From assembly GCA_017635095.1 (NCBI GenBank), contig JAGBMA010000236.1:19169-83168 (forward strand): a stretch of 64,000 nucleotides of DNA, written 5' to 3'. The position numbers and the translations under genes were made by a program. The notes beneath the pieces were generated by a model, which was not told the origin of the DNA, searched no databases, and saw nothing but the letters and a program-made list of their open reading frames with translations. Shown piece after piece: positions 20,252 to 27,286 of the stretch. The first letter of the stretch is position 1. Every line of letters starts with the position of its first letter. This DNA is from Ruminiclostridium sp. (GTDB lineage: Bacteria; Bacillota; Clostridia; Oscillospirales; Ruminococcaceae).

Positions 20252-21325
20252 TCAGCCCATTATCTCCCTTATCTTCGCCGCAAGCGCTTCCGCAGCCTTG
20301 TCGTGGGTAGCGGGGGAGGGGTGCCAGTCCGCGCCGTAGCCGAGCTTACCGTCATGCGGAGTGAGCCGCATCGTGTATATCTGCTCAAATCCGGATCGCT
20401 CCCTGAATATCTCCACAGCCTTCTCCATGTAAGGCGCTATCTCGTCGAGCATTATCCCCATAATGCAGAGTATCTTTGAAGTCGGGTTGCAGTTATGAAC
20501 GACTGCAAGAAAATCGGCGTACTTCTTCGCGTACAGTTCATATCTGTCCTCGTGACCTTTGCACCAGCTGTCGTCGTTGGTGCCGAGATTAACAACGATG
20601 AGACCGGGAACATAATTCCCGAAGTTCCAGTCTGTGTCCTGGGGCGCGAGCCCGTCCCGGTCATCGAACTTTTCATGCGAAAAACCGACTTTCGTGTAGT
20701 ACGGCGGGAGAAGCTGATCGGTGAGCGGAGGCTTTTCCGGAGAATCAACGTACCCCGAGATTATGCCCCAGCCGCTGATCGAGAATGCGCGGACGTCCGC
20801 GTCGAGCAGCTTTGCGGTCTTGTATGAATAGGCTTTTGTGAAATCTTCTGTAGCGGTCTTGAAATGCGCAGCCGGGTCGTATTCGTCAACTCCGTAGCCG
20901 CAGGTTATAGAGTCGCCGATTATCTCAAGTTTAAGCGGCTTTTCGGGTATGGGGGTTATTTCTCCGTCGCACTCGATCGGACAGATGCCGAAAGTTGACA
21001 TGGCACATTCGGACAGCTTTATGAATTTTATGTCCGCCTCGGTCTCTTTGCTGCTCTCTATAACGGGGACAGTCTTCTGTATGCTGTCGAGGAGACCTTC
21101 TGTGGTTCTGATGCCGTTCACATAGACCGCGTATCTTGCCCAGTTCTCATCGTTCGCGGGCTTTTCGGAAGCTCCGTCGCCCACAAGCTTCAGAGTGAGC
21201 TCCCTGCCTTTGAAGTGACATTCAAAACCGCTTCCGGAGAGTGCGCACCAGAAATTGTCGTCCTCGTCATAGATACCGCGTCCGGTGAGCTTTACGTTAT
21301 CCTCGTTCACAATGTACTTTTTCAT
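20252..21325 (-). CDS. SGNH hydrolase, carbohydrate esterase family 2-like deacetylase
   Basis: 357 residues. The first 130 or so form a beta-rich domain (ALSGSGFECHFKGREL) like the jelly-roll of CE2 acetylesterases. The SGNH half shows block I IGDSITCGYG, block II glycine in SISGWG, block III VVNLGTNDD and block V YGADWHPS with Asp and His. CE2 enzymes remove acetyl groups from plant polysaccharides. No signal peptide is present, so it should act inside the cell on imported oligosaccharides. Its ATG (21325) overlaps the plsY stop by an ATGA, so it is translationally coupled to plsY; a longer frame upstream is ignored. Confidence 0.85.
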   Translation of the reverse strand: MKKYIVNEDNVKLTGRGIYDEDDNFWCALSGSGFECHFKGRELTLKLVGDGASEKPANDENWARYAVYVNGIRTTEGLLDSIQKTVPVIESSKETEADIKFIKLSECAMSTFGICPIECDGEITPIPEKPLKLEIIGDSITCGYGVDEYDPAAHFKTATEDFTKAYSYKTAKLLDADVRAFSISGWGIISGYVDSPEKPPLTDQLLPPYYTKVGFSHEKFDDRDGLAPQDTDWNFGNYVPGLIVVNLGTNDDSWCKGHEDRYELYAKKYADFLAVVHNCNPTSKILCIMGIMLDEIAPYMEKAVEIFRERSGFEQIYTMRLTPHDGKLGYGADWHPSPATHDKAAEALAAKIREIMG

Positions 21326-22011
21326 TTTGCAGCCTCGTTTTCTCCGGACTTCTGTCCGAGCTTCTTTTCCGTGTGGTTTGCAAGACGTTTGATATTTTCG
21401 CGGTGCATGAATATGAGCATAGCACCGATACAAGCCGAGAGCGCAAAGTTTATCCATGCGGCGCTGTCATTCTGCATAAGCGAGAACCCGAGCACAGCGA
21501 AGGGATAGAATGCCGCAGCGCATATGGAACCGAGAGAGACGTATCTTGTTATTGCAACGATGATGACGAAAACAACGAAAGGCGCGACGCCCGCGATCCA
21601 GTTTATAGCGAGCATAGCCGCGAATGTCACGAGAATGCCCTTGCCGCCCTTGAAGCCGTAGTAAAGCGGGAAAACGTGCCCAAGCACAGCGAATATGCCG
21701 GAAAGATAGTTCACCCAGCTCCACCCGTTCTCATGGGAATATGTGTCTATCCCGACAAGCCCGCGGAATATGAGATGGACGAGGACTATGGAGAGCACGC
21801 CTTTGAGGATATCGCCTATAAGTACGAAAAGCGCAGCGGCCTTGCCCTGGGTACGGAGAGTATTGGTGAGACCTGCGTTTCCGCTTCCGAGCTCGCGTAT
21901 ATCCTTGCCGGACTTTATCTTTGTGACGATGATGGCGGAGTTTATGCCGCAGAGCAGATAAGGAATGATCGCGGCGAGTGCGAAACATAGTACATACATT
22001 AAAGTTTCCAT
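21322..22011 (-). CDS. plsY: Acyl-phosphate:glycerol-3-phosphate acyltransferase
   Basis: 229 residues, five or more hydrophobic segments. The PlsY motifs are visible: GSGNAGLTNTLRTQG with the Ser/Asn/Thr block, the HVFPLYYGFKGGKGI motif and VSLGSI. It uses acyl phosphate to acylate glycerol-3-phosphate at the start of phospholipid synthesis in the membrane. The C-terminal tail (KKLGQKSGENEAAK) is hydrophilic and longer than usual. It follows der, as in many Firmicutes, and ends overlapping the esterase gene. Confidence 0.95.
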   Translation of the reverse strand: METLMYVLCFALAAIIPYLLCGINSAIIVTKIKSGKDIRELGSGNAGLTNTLRTQGKAAALFVLIGDILKGVLSIVLVHLIFRGLVGIDTYSHENGWSWVNYLSGIFAVLGHVFPLYYGFKGGKGILVTFAAMLAINWIAGVAPFVVFVIIVAITRYVSLGSICAAAFYPFAVLGFSLMQNDSAAWINFALSACIGAMLIFMHRENIKRLANHTEKKLGQKSGENEAAK

Positions 22012-22046
22012 GTATAAGTTCCTCTTTTTTATATCTTTTTCTTAAC

Positions 22047-23378
22047 TCACGCTTTCGCGTTCTTTTCATCTCCGCGCTCGCGTACAACTATGCGGACAGG
22101 CGTTGCGTCAAGACGGAACGCTTCCCGGATCTGGTTTTCGATGTAACGCTGATAGGAATAGTGGAAGAGCTCCTTGTTGTTGCAGAAAACAACGAATGTG
22201 GGCGGCTTGGTGGAGGCCTGAGTCATATAGTACAGCTTCAGCCGCTTGCCCTTGTCGGAGGGGGGCTGCACGCGGGAAGTCGCGTAGCTCAGAAGGTCGT
22301 TGAGCATTCCCGTGGTTATGCGCCGCGCATTCTGTTCGGCAGTGTATCTTATAAGCTCGAAAAGCTTGTCTATGCGCTGACCGGTGAGGGCAGAGATAAA
22401 TACGAAAGGCGCGTAGGACATAAACGAGAAATCGACTTCGAGCTTTTTTCTGAACTCGTTCATGGTTTTGTCGTCCTTGTCTATGCTGTCCCACTTGTTT
22501 ATTGCAATAACACAGGCCTTGCCCTGTTCGTGTGCATATCCCGCTACCTTGCTGTCCTGTTCGGCGAATCCTTCGTTGGCGTCTATCATTATAACGCATA
22601 CATCGGCACGATCCACCGCCATATACGCGCGCAGAACGCTGAAATGTTCCACGCTCTCCGTGACTTTTGATTTTCTCCGAATGCCGGCGGTGTCTATGAA
22701 TACATACTTTTCGCCGTCACGTTCTACGACTGTATCTATTGCATCGCGGGTGGTGCCGGCGATATCCGAGACGATAACACGCTGTTCACCTGCGATCTTG
22801 TTCACGAGGGAGGATTTTCCCGCGTTCGGCCGGCCTATGACTGCGACCTTTATGAGCGCATCGTCATACTCTTCTTCGTCATCGTCGGGCATATTCTCCA
22901 TGACTGCGTCAAGAAGATCGCCCGTTCCGTGACCGTGAACGGAGGAGACTGCAATAGGGTCGCCGAGACCGAGATTGTAGAATTCGTAGAGCTCCGGCGG
23001 GGGAGCGCCTAACGAATCACACTTGTTTACACAGAGCACCACCGGTTTCCCGCTTTTGAGAAGCATTGCCGCAACGCTCTCATCGTTTGCGGTGATACCT
23101 GTGGTGATATCCACCACGAAGATGATGACATCGGCGCTGTCGATAGCGAGCTGAGCCTGTTCACGCATCTGGGACAGTATCACGTCCTTGCTTTCCGGCT
23201 CTATACCTCCGGTATCGACAAGGGTGAAGCTTTTGTCGAGCCATTCGGCTCTGCCGTAGATACGGTCGCGGGTCACGCCCGGTGTGTCCTCAACTATGGA
23301 GAGACGCTGACCGATAAGTTTATTGAAGAGAGTCGATTTTCCGACATTCGGGCGACCGACTATTGCTACAAGTCTCAT
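22047..23378 (-). CDS. der: Ribosome-associated GTPase Der (EngA)
   Basis: 443 residues with the defining pair of GTPase domains: GRPNVGKST with DTPGVTRD at the start and GRPNAGKSS with DIAGTTRD near 180-200, then the KH-like C-terminal domain (about 355-443). It works in 50S assembly. ATG 23378 follows CAGGAGAT. It sits between the helicase loader and plsY, an arrangement seen in related Clostridia. Confidence 0.97.
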   Translation of the reverse strand: MRLVAIVGRPNVGKSTLFNKLIGQRLSIVEDTPGVTRDRIYGRAEWLDKSFTLVDTGGIEPESKDVILSQMREQAQLAIDSADVIIFVVDITTGITANDESVAAMLLKSGKPVVLCVNKCDSLGAPPPELYEFYNLGLGDPIAVSSVHGHGTGDLLDAVMENMPDDDEEEYDDALIKVAVIGRPNAGKSSLVNKIAGEQRVIVSDIAGTTRDAIDTVVERDGEKYVFIDTAGIRRKSKVTESVEHFSVLRAYMAVDRADVCVIMIDANEGFAEQDSKVAGYAHEQGKACVIAINKWDSIDKDDKTMNEFRKKLEVDFSFMSYAPFVFISALTGQRIDKLFELIRYTAEQNARRITTGMLNDLLSYATSRVQPPSDKGKRLKLYYMTQASTKPPTFVVFCNNKELFHYSYQRYIENQIREAFRLDATPVRIVVRERGDEKNAKA

Positions 23379-23395
23379 TGTTATCTCCTGTTCTT

Positions 23396-24382
23396 TCAGC
23401 TGAGCCGTGTTTTTTTCACTCTGACATCGCTTCCGACGAACACAAGCTCTTCCATTGTGGATATGCGGGAGTATATACGCTCGCCGTAGCGCTTCGGAAG
23501 TTCGCTGTGATCGAGATTTGTGCTGATAATTGTCGGCAGTGACGCGTTCATTCTGTCGTTGATTATATTATAGAACGCGGACTGGTTGAATTTCGTGTCA
23601 AATTCCGCGCCAACGTCGTCGAGAACGAGCAGATCCGCTTTTATGACCATTCCGAGTGTGTCCGCATCGGAAGGCGAATTGCCGAAATGCTCTTTTTCTA
23701 TCATTCTCATCAGATCGGGTGCGGATATGTATATCACGTTGTATCCTTTTTCGATGACTGCGGAAGCAATGCTGAGGGAGAGGTGGGTCTTTCCGAGACC
23801 CGTCTTGCCGCGCATCAGCAGTCCTCCGTATGGGATATGGAAGTCTTCCGCGTACTTTATGCAGGCGGACAGATTTACTTCCATGATCTTTCTTGCAGTC
23901 GCCCCGAGCTGGGTGGGGGTACTGTCATCGTAGTAGGAAAGGCTGAATTCGTTGAAAGTGCAAAGCCGTAGGGGAGAGGATCGGTTGATCTCTTCCGCCG
24001 ACGCTTTTTTCACCATATCCATGAAGCAGGAACAGCGTTTCCCGTCGATAACTCCGGTGTCGCGGCATTTTTTGCATTCACATACCGGTTCGAGGTAATC
24101 CTGCGGATAACCGCGGCTGACAAGAGCACTCCTGAGCTGTTCCCGGAGAGAAAGATTATCTTTTTCGATCTCGGCGAGTTTTTCGGAAATATTCCCGTCC
24201 CTGTCCGCAATAGCGGAGAGTAGTTTTGCGGAAGTGCCCGAAAGCTTTGTGCGCAGAGCGTATATATCCGGAAATTTCAGCTTTATTTCTTCGAGCCGCA
24301 TTTCTTCCGTATTTCTGTCTTTTTGCCTTATGCGGTTGAGTTCCGCTTCCGCAGCGGCGTAAAATCTGTTGTCGAATGCCAT
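23396..24382 (-). CDS. DnaC/DnaI-like replicative helicase loader ATPase
   Basis: 328 residues. A coiled N-terminal part is followed by a zinc-site candidate CECKKCRDTG...CSCF (about 101-119), then an AAA+ domain with Walker A GKTGLGKTH (192-200), Walker B LLVLDDVGAE and sensor region TIISTNLDHSEL. The order zinc site then AAA+ is that of DnaI/DnaC-like loaders. It should load the DnaB-type helicase at replication starts. It directly follows the DnaD-like gene, which supports the role. Confidence 0.88.
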   Translation of the reverse strand: MAFDNRFYAAAEAELNRIRQKDRNTEEMRLEEIKLKFPDIYALRTKLSGTSAKLLSAIADRDGNISEKLAEIEKDNLSLREQLRSALVSRGYPQDYLEPVCECKKCRDTGVIDGKRCSCFMDMVKKASAEEINRSSPLRLCTFNEFSLSYYDDSTPTQLGATARKIMEVNLSACIKYAEDFHIPYGGLLMRGKTGLGKTHLSLSIASAVIEKGYNVIYISAPDLMRMIEKEHFGNSPSDADTLGMVIKADLLVLDDVGAEFDTKFNQSAFYNIINDRMNASLPTIISTNLDHSELPKRYGERIYSRISTMEELVFVGSDVRVKKTRLS

Positions 24383-24394
24383 ATCAAATCACTC

Positions 24395-25393
24395 TCAAAG
24401 GTTCTTGTATTTATCGTAAGCACGCTGTTCGATCTCGGAAGTATTGAAGGAGGGCGTGTTGTCGGCTGCAGGATCCTGTGTCCTGCGTTTTTCGAGCCGG
24501 GACGGGTCGGTTATGCCCTCTGCTGACCACTTGCGCAGTATCTTGTCCATATACGGGAAGCTGAGCTTTCCGGTATTGTTTATGGTAATATCATAGGCTT
24601 CGTCGATCAGAGCGTCGGAAATACCCATATCGGTCCATTCGGCGATCATCTGCTTCTGCTTCACCGAGAATGCCGATGAAAGACCGAATTTTGCATGGAG
24701 CCGGTTTTCCGCTGTATTCCTGTTCTGGAGCTGACGTATGCGCTCCTCGGCTTTCCGGATATCATCTATGCCGCTCTCTATCCAGTCTCTCGCCACTGAT
24801 TTCATATATGCCGGAGTAGCCTTGTCTATGTTGAAGCAGTATTCTATCAGCATCATTGTGACTTCGCACGGCAGCCCGATCTCTTCCACGAGTATCATGA
24901 GGGTCTGCTGTTCGGCATGACGAGGGGGTCTGCCCGCAAGCCGTTCGTATGTATCGAAAAGGTACTTTACAGCCTTGTCTCCGTTTACTGCACCGGCGAT
25001 TATCTTCGGCGGGAAGTGGGTCTCGGAGTTAAGAGCGGCTCTCGCTTCGGGAGTGGAGAGTTCCGTGTGAGGATCCGGGGAAGAAGGCGCGGCATGGACA
25101 GCAGCATCGGGAGCGGCACTGTGCGGGGCATCGGACGGGTAGTATTCGCTTCCGCTTACGGAAAGCACCTGTGCATTCACCCAGTACAGCAGCGCGTCGG
25201 AAACATCTTCCTTGCTGATACCGAGCTCAGAAGCTATTATCTCGTCTTTTATGCCGACGTCGGGGTATGCGAGAAGATACAGCAGCACCTTTATTTGTGT
25301 GCCCGAGGCAAGCTTGAGATGATGTTCGTCAACAATGCAGGAGGGTACTGCAAAGACCTTTCTCCATGCGCCGAGGTTTATTCTGTGATCCAT
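24395..25393 (-). CDS. DnaD-like replication initiation protein
   Basis: 332 residues. The N-terminal 80 residues resemble the winged helix of DnaD (SGTQIKVLLYLLAYPDVGI). A low-complexity Ala/Pro/Ser linker (about 90-135) precedes two DnaD/DnaB_2-type helical domains: about 145-235 (AVKYLFDTYERLAGRPP, ARDWIESGI) and about 240-310 (YMDKILRKWSAEGI). DnaD proteins help remodel the origin and recruit the loader encoded next. First gene of a five-gene leftward operon with promoter at 25472-25500. Confidence 0.85.
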   Translation of the reverse strand: MDHRINLGAWRKVFAVPSCIVDEHHLKLASGTQIKVLLYLLAYPDVGIKDEIIASELGISKEDVSDALLYWVNAQVLSVSGSEYYPSDAPHSAAPDAAVHAAPSSPDPHTELSTPEARAALNSETHFPPKIIAGAVNGDKAVKYLFDTYERLAGRPPRHAEQQTLMILVEEIGLPCEVTMMLIEYCFNIDKATPAYMKSVARDWIESGIDDIRKAEERIRQLQNRNTAENRLHAKFGLSSAFSVKQKQMIAEWTDMGISDALIDEAYDITINNTGKLSFPYMDKILRKWSAEGITDPSRLEKRRTQDPAADNTPSFNTSEIEQRAYDKYKNL

Positions 25394-25471
25394 AATGCCT
25401 GCCTCCTTTCGTAATGATATCTCCGGCGGTGCGTCGGGAAACGATCGTTCCCGAAATGCAAATACTTTATT

Positions 25472-25500
25472 ATTATATCACAATATTGTTTTTTTTGCAA
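25472..25500 (-). promoter_or_regulatory. Sigma-A promoter of the dnaD-like operon
   Basis: -35 TTGCAA (25495-25500), 17 bases, -10 TATAAT (25472-25477), read on the minus strand, in the 264-base divergent spacer. Confidence 0.8.
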
Positions 25501-25554
25501 TACCGAAATTTACAATGAATACAAATAAACGGAAATGTAAATTCTGCTATAAGG

Positions 25555-25583
25555 TTGACTTTTGGGCGGAATTGTGCTAATAT
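25555..25583 (+). promoter_or_regulatory. Sigma-A promoter of the SGNH lipoprotein gene
   Basis: -35 TTGACT (25555-25560), 17 bases, -10 TAATAT (25578-25583). Downstream in the leader a small hairpin GGATCG/CGATCC (25604-25621) ends right at a possible TTG start at 25622. Confidence 0.75.
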
Positions 25584-25657
25584 AAATGTATTGACTTTTT
25601 GCGGGATCGGTTTGTCGATCCTTGACGTATAAACCAAAAAGAAAGAAAAGATATTAT

Positions 25658-26725
25658 ATGAAGATCAACAGGAAAGCTGTTATTTCAGCCGCCGCGGTTC
25701 TGCTGCTGTCCGGCTGTGCTCATGATATTTCAAAGACGGTCCCCACCGAGGAAAGCGCAGTCGAGGTGCTTGCGACCCAGGAAACGACAACAACTTCCGT
25801 TACCACCACCACTACCGAAAAGATCACCGTTATAACGACTACGGAATCACAGACCACGACGGAATCCGAAACGACCACCGAGACGGCAGAAGTATCCGTA
25901 TCCGATGAAGATACGACAACTGCACCGTCGGAGGGTACATACACGATATATTCGGACGAGTATAAAGAGTACCCCTTGTCCGCAGATTACAAGGATTTCC
26001 TCTCGAAGTGCGTTTTCGTCGGCGACAGTATCTGCAGCGGCCTCAAAGCCTACGATATAATACCGGCGGACAGAGTATGCGCAGTCGGAAATGTGGCCGC
26101 AAGAAACATCTTCGAGGACTGGGTGGAGTTCAAGGTTAACGGGAGCAAGCTGCCGCTGCTGTCCGCGCTGGTGGATCTTAAACCCGAGTACATAGTGTTT
26201 TCCATGGGAATGAACGATGTAAATATGACATCGGAGAGTACTTTCTGCAAGAACTACGACGATATTCTCTCCCAGGTATCGAGTTTCCTGCCCGACGCCA
26301 AGCTGATCGTGCTTTCGATCACTCCGATAACCTACGGCGAAAACGGCAAGCTCTTTACGACAAATGACAATATCGACAGCTTCAACACTGCGCTCAGGGA
26401 GTATCTCGACGGCACCGGAAAGTGGATCTATGCGGACGTGGCGCATGAAATGAAGAACACACACAATATGTTGAAGGACAATTACCTCGGTTCGCCCGAC
26501 GGCGTGCATCTCGCTCCCGACGCATATTACGCTATACTGTACCAGCTCTGTGAGCGTGTTGTGGACGGAAAAGTGTACAATTTCGACGGTACTTTCTCCT
26601 GGACAGATGATGCCATAAAGCCTGCACAGACCACTGCAAAGACAAAGAAAACCACAGAACCGGAGACGCTTCCGGAACATGACGGAGAGCTTTCCGGGGT
26701 CATCGAACTGTCGGATCCGGACTGA
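25658..26725 (+). CDS. Cell-surface SGNH/GDSL hydrolase lipoprotein with Thr-rich stalk
   Basis: 355 residues. Lipoprotein signal with lipobox LSGC, then a stalk rich in Thr, Glu and Ser (about 25-95), as in surface proteins that hold a catalytic domain away from the membrane. The catalytic domain has block I FVGDSICSGL, block III SMGMNDV and block V SPDGVHLAPDAY. It is an esterase or deacetylase of unknown substrate, perhaps cell-wall or plant-glycan acetyl groups. A Lys/Thr/Pro-rich tail follows. ATG 25658 gives the natural signal peptide; TTG 25622 would add 12 basic residues and has no better ribosome site. Confidence 0.82.
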   Translation: MKINRKAVISAAAVLLLSGCAHDISKTVPTEESAVEVLATQETTTTSVTTTTTEKITVITTTESQTTTESETTTETAEVSVSDEDTTTAPSEGTYTIYSDEYKEYPLSADYKDFLSKCVFVGDSICSGLKAYDIIPADRVCAVGNVAARNIFEDWVEFKVNGSKLPLLSALVDLKPEYIVFSMGMNDVNMTSESTFCKNYDDILSQVSSFLPDAKLIVLSITPITYGENGKLFTTNDNIDSFNTALREYLDGTGKWIYADVAHEMKNTHNMLKDNYLGSPDGVHLAPDAYYAILYQLCERVVDGKVYNFDGTFSWTDDAIKPAQTTAKTKKTTEPETLPEHDGELSGVIELSDPD

Positions 26726-26779
26726 TAAGACCCCGAAAACGCGGAACATCACGCGGAACGCGGTTGTGAAAATTTTATG

Positions 26780-26828
26780 AAAAATTTTTCAAAAAACACT
26801 TGCATTTCACTATATGTTGTGGTATAAT
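26780..26828 (+). promoter_or_regulatory. Strong promoter with UP-like element for the small NrdD-like gene
   Basis: -35 TTGCAT (26800-26805), 17 bases, -10 TATAAT (26823-26828), preceded by AAAAATTTTTCAAAAAA and CAC, nearly identical to the tuf promoter surroundings (AAAAATTTTTGAAAAAA, CAC). This suggests high expression of a 102-residue protein. Confidence 0.8.
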
Positions 26829-26874
26829 AATTAAGCAATGACCAAATATAGCATGATTGCAGGAGGACGTACCC

Positions 26875-27183
26875 ATGAAGAATGTTTCGATAACTACAAA
26901 GGGCGGAATACTTTCCGATAACGAAATACAGGCTTATGTTGACAGGGGCAGAGAACTCAAGCCCGGCCAGAAGCTTATCGGTCTCGATATTTCTATTGAC
27001 GGTGACTATGTTGACCTCGCTTACCAGTACGAAGACAGACCTTTTGAGCGCATCAGACGTATCACAGGATATCTCGTAGGTACGCTCGACCGTTTCAACA
27101 ACGCTAAGAGGGCGGAAGTCCTGGATCGCGTTACTCATGAGATCACAGATGACTGCGAAGATGTATATGTAGATGCAGTCTGA
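26875..27183 (+). CDS. Small protein with an NrdD-type glycyl-radical-like C-terminal motif
   Basis: 102 residues. The C-terminal third reads RRITGYLVGTLDRFNNAK followed by AEVLDRVTHE, resembling the glycyl-radical loop at the end of anaerobic ribonucleotide reductase (R-x-C/T-G-Y-L, RFN, K, DRV-H); Gly in TGYL would be the radical position. No catalytic barrel and no zinc cysteines are present, so it cannot be a reductase. Comparable stand-alone radical-domain proteins exist for pyruvate formate-lyase (YfiD/GrcA), which repair the damaged enzyme. A role as such a spare part is inference. ATG 26875 has AGGAGG at 26861-26866. It has its own strong promoter and terminator. Confidence 0.65.
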   Translation: MKNVSITTKGGILSDNEIQAYVDRGRELKPGQKLIGLDISIDGDYVDLAYQYEDRPFERIRRITGYLVGTLDRFNNAKRAEVLDRVTHEITDDCEDVYVDAV

Positions 27184-27198
27184 TATATAGCTTAAATC

Positions 27199-27236
27199 GA
27201 TACCCGTTCCGATGTCTTGTCGGAGCGGGTATTTTG
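27199..27236 (+). terminator. Terminator of the small NrdD-like gene
   Basis: ATACCCG and CCGA pair with TCGG and CGGGTAT (about 27200-27232) followed by TTTT. Confidence 0.85.
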
Positions 27237-27252
27237 CATTTATAAACGGAAA

Positions 27253-27280
27253 AGCGCTGTACACGGCCGTGTACAGCGCT
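27253..27280 (-). terminator. Perfect 28-base palindrome serving as terminator of the 1315-residue protein gene
   Basis: AGCGCTGTACACGG joined directly to its complement CCGTGTACAGCGCT; on the minus strand it is followed by TTTT, six bases after the stop codon. It can act as a terminator; a perfect palindrome of this length could also be a protein-binding site. Confidence 0.7.
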
Positions 27281-27286
27281 GATCTG

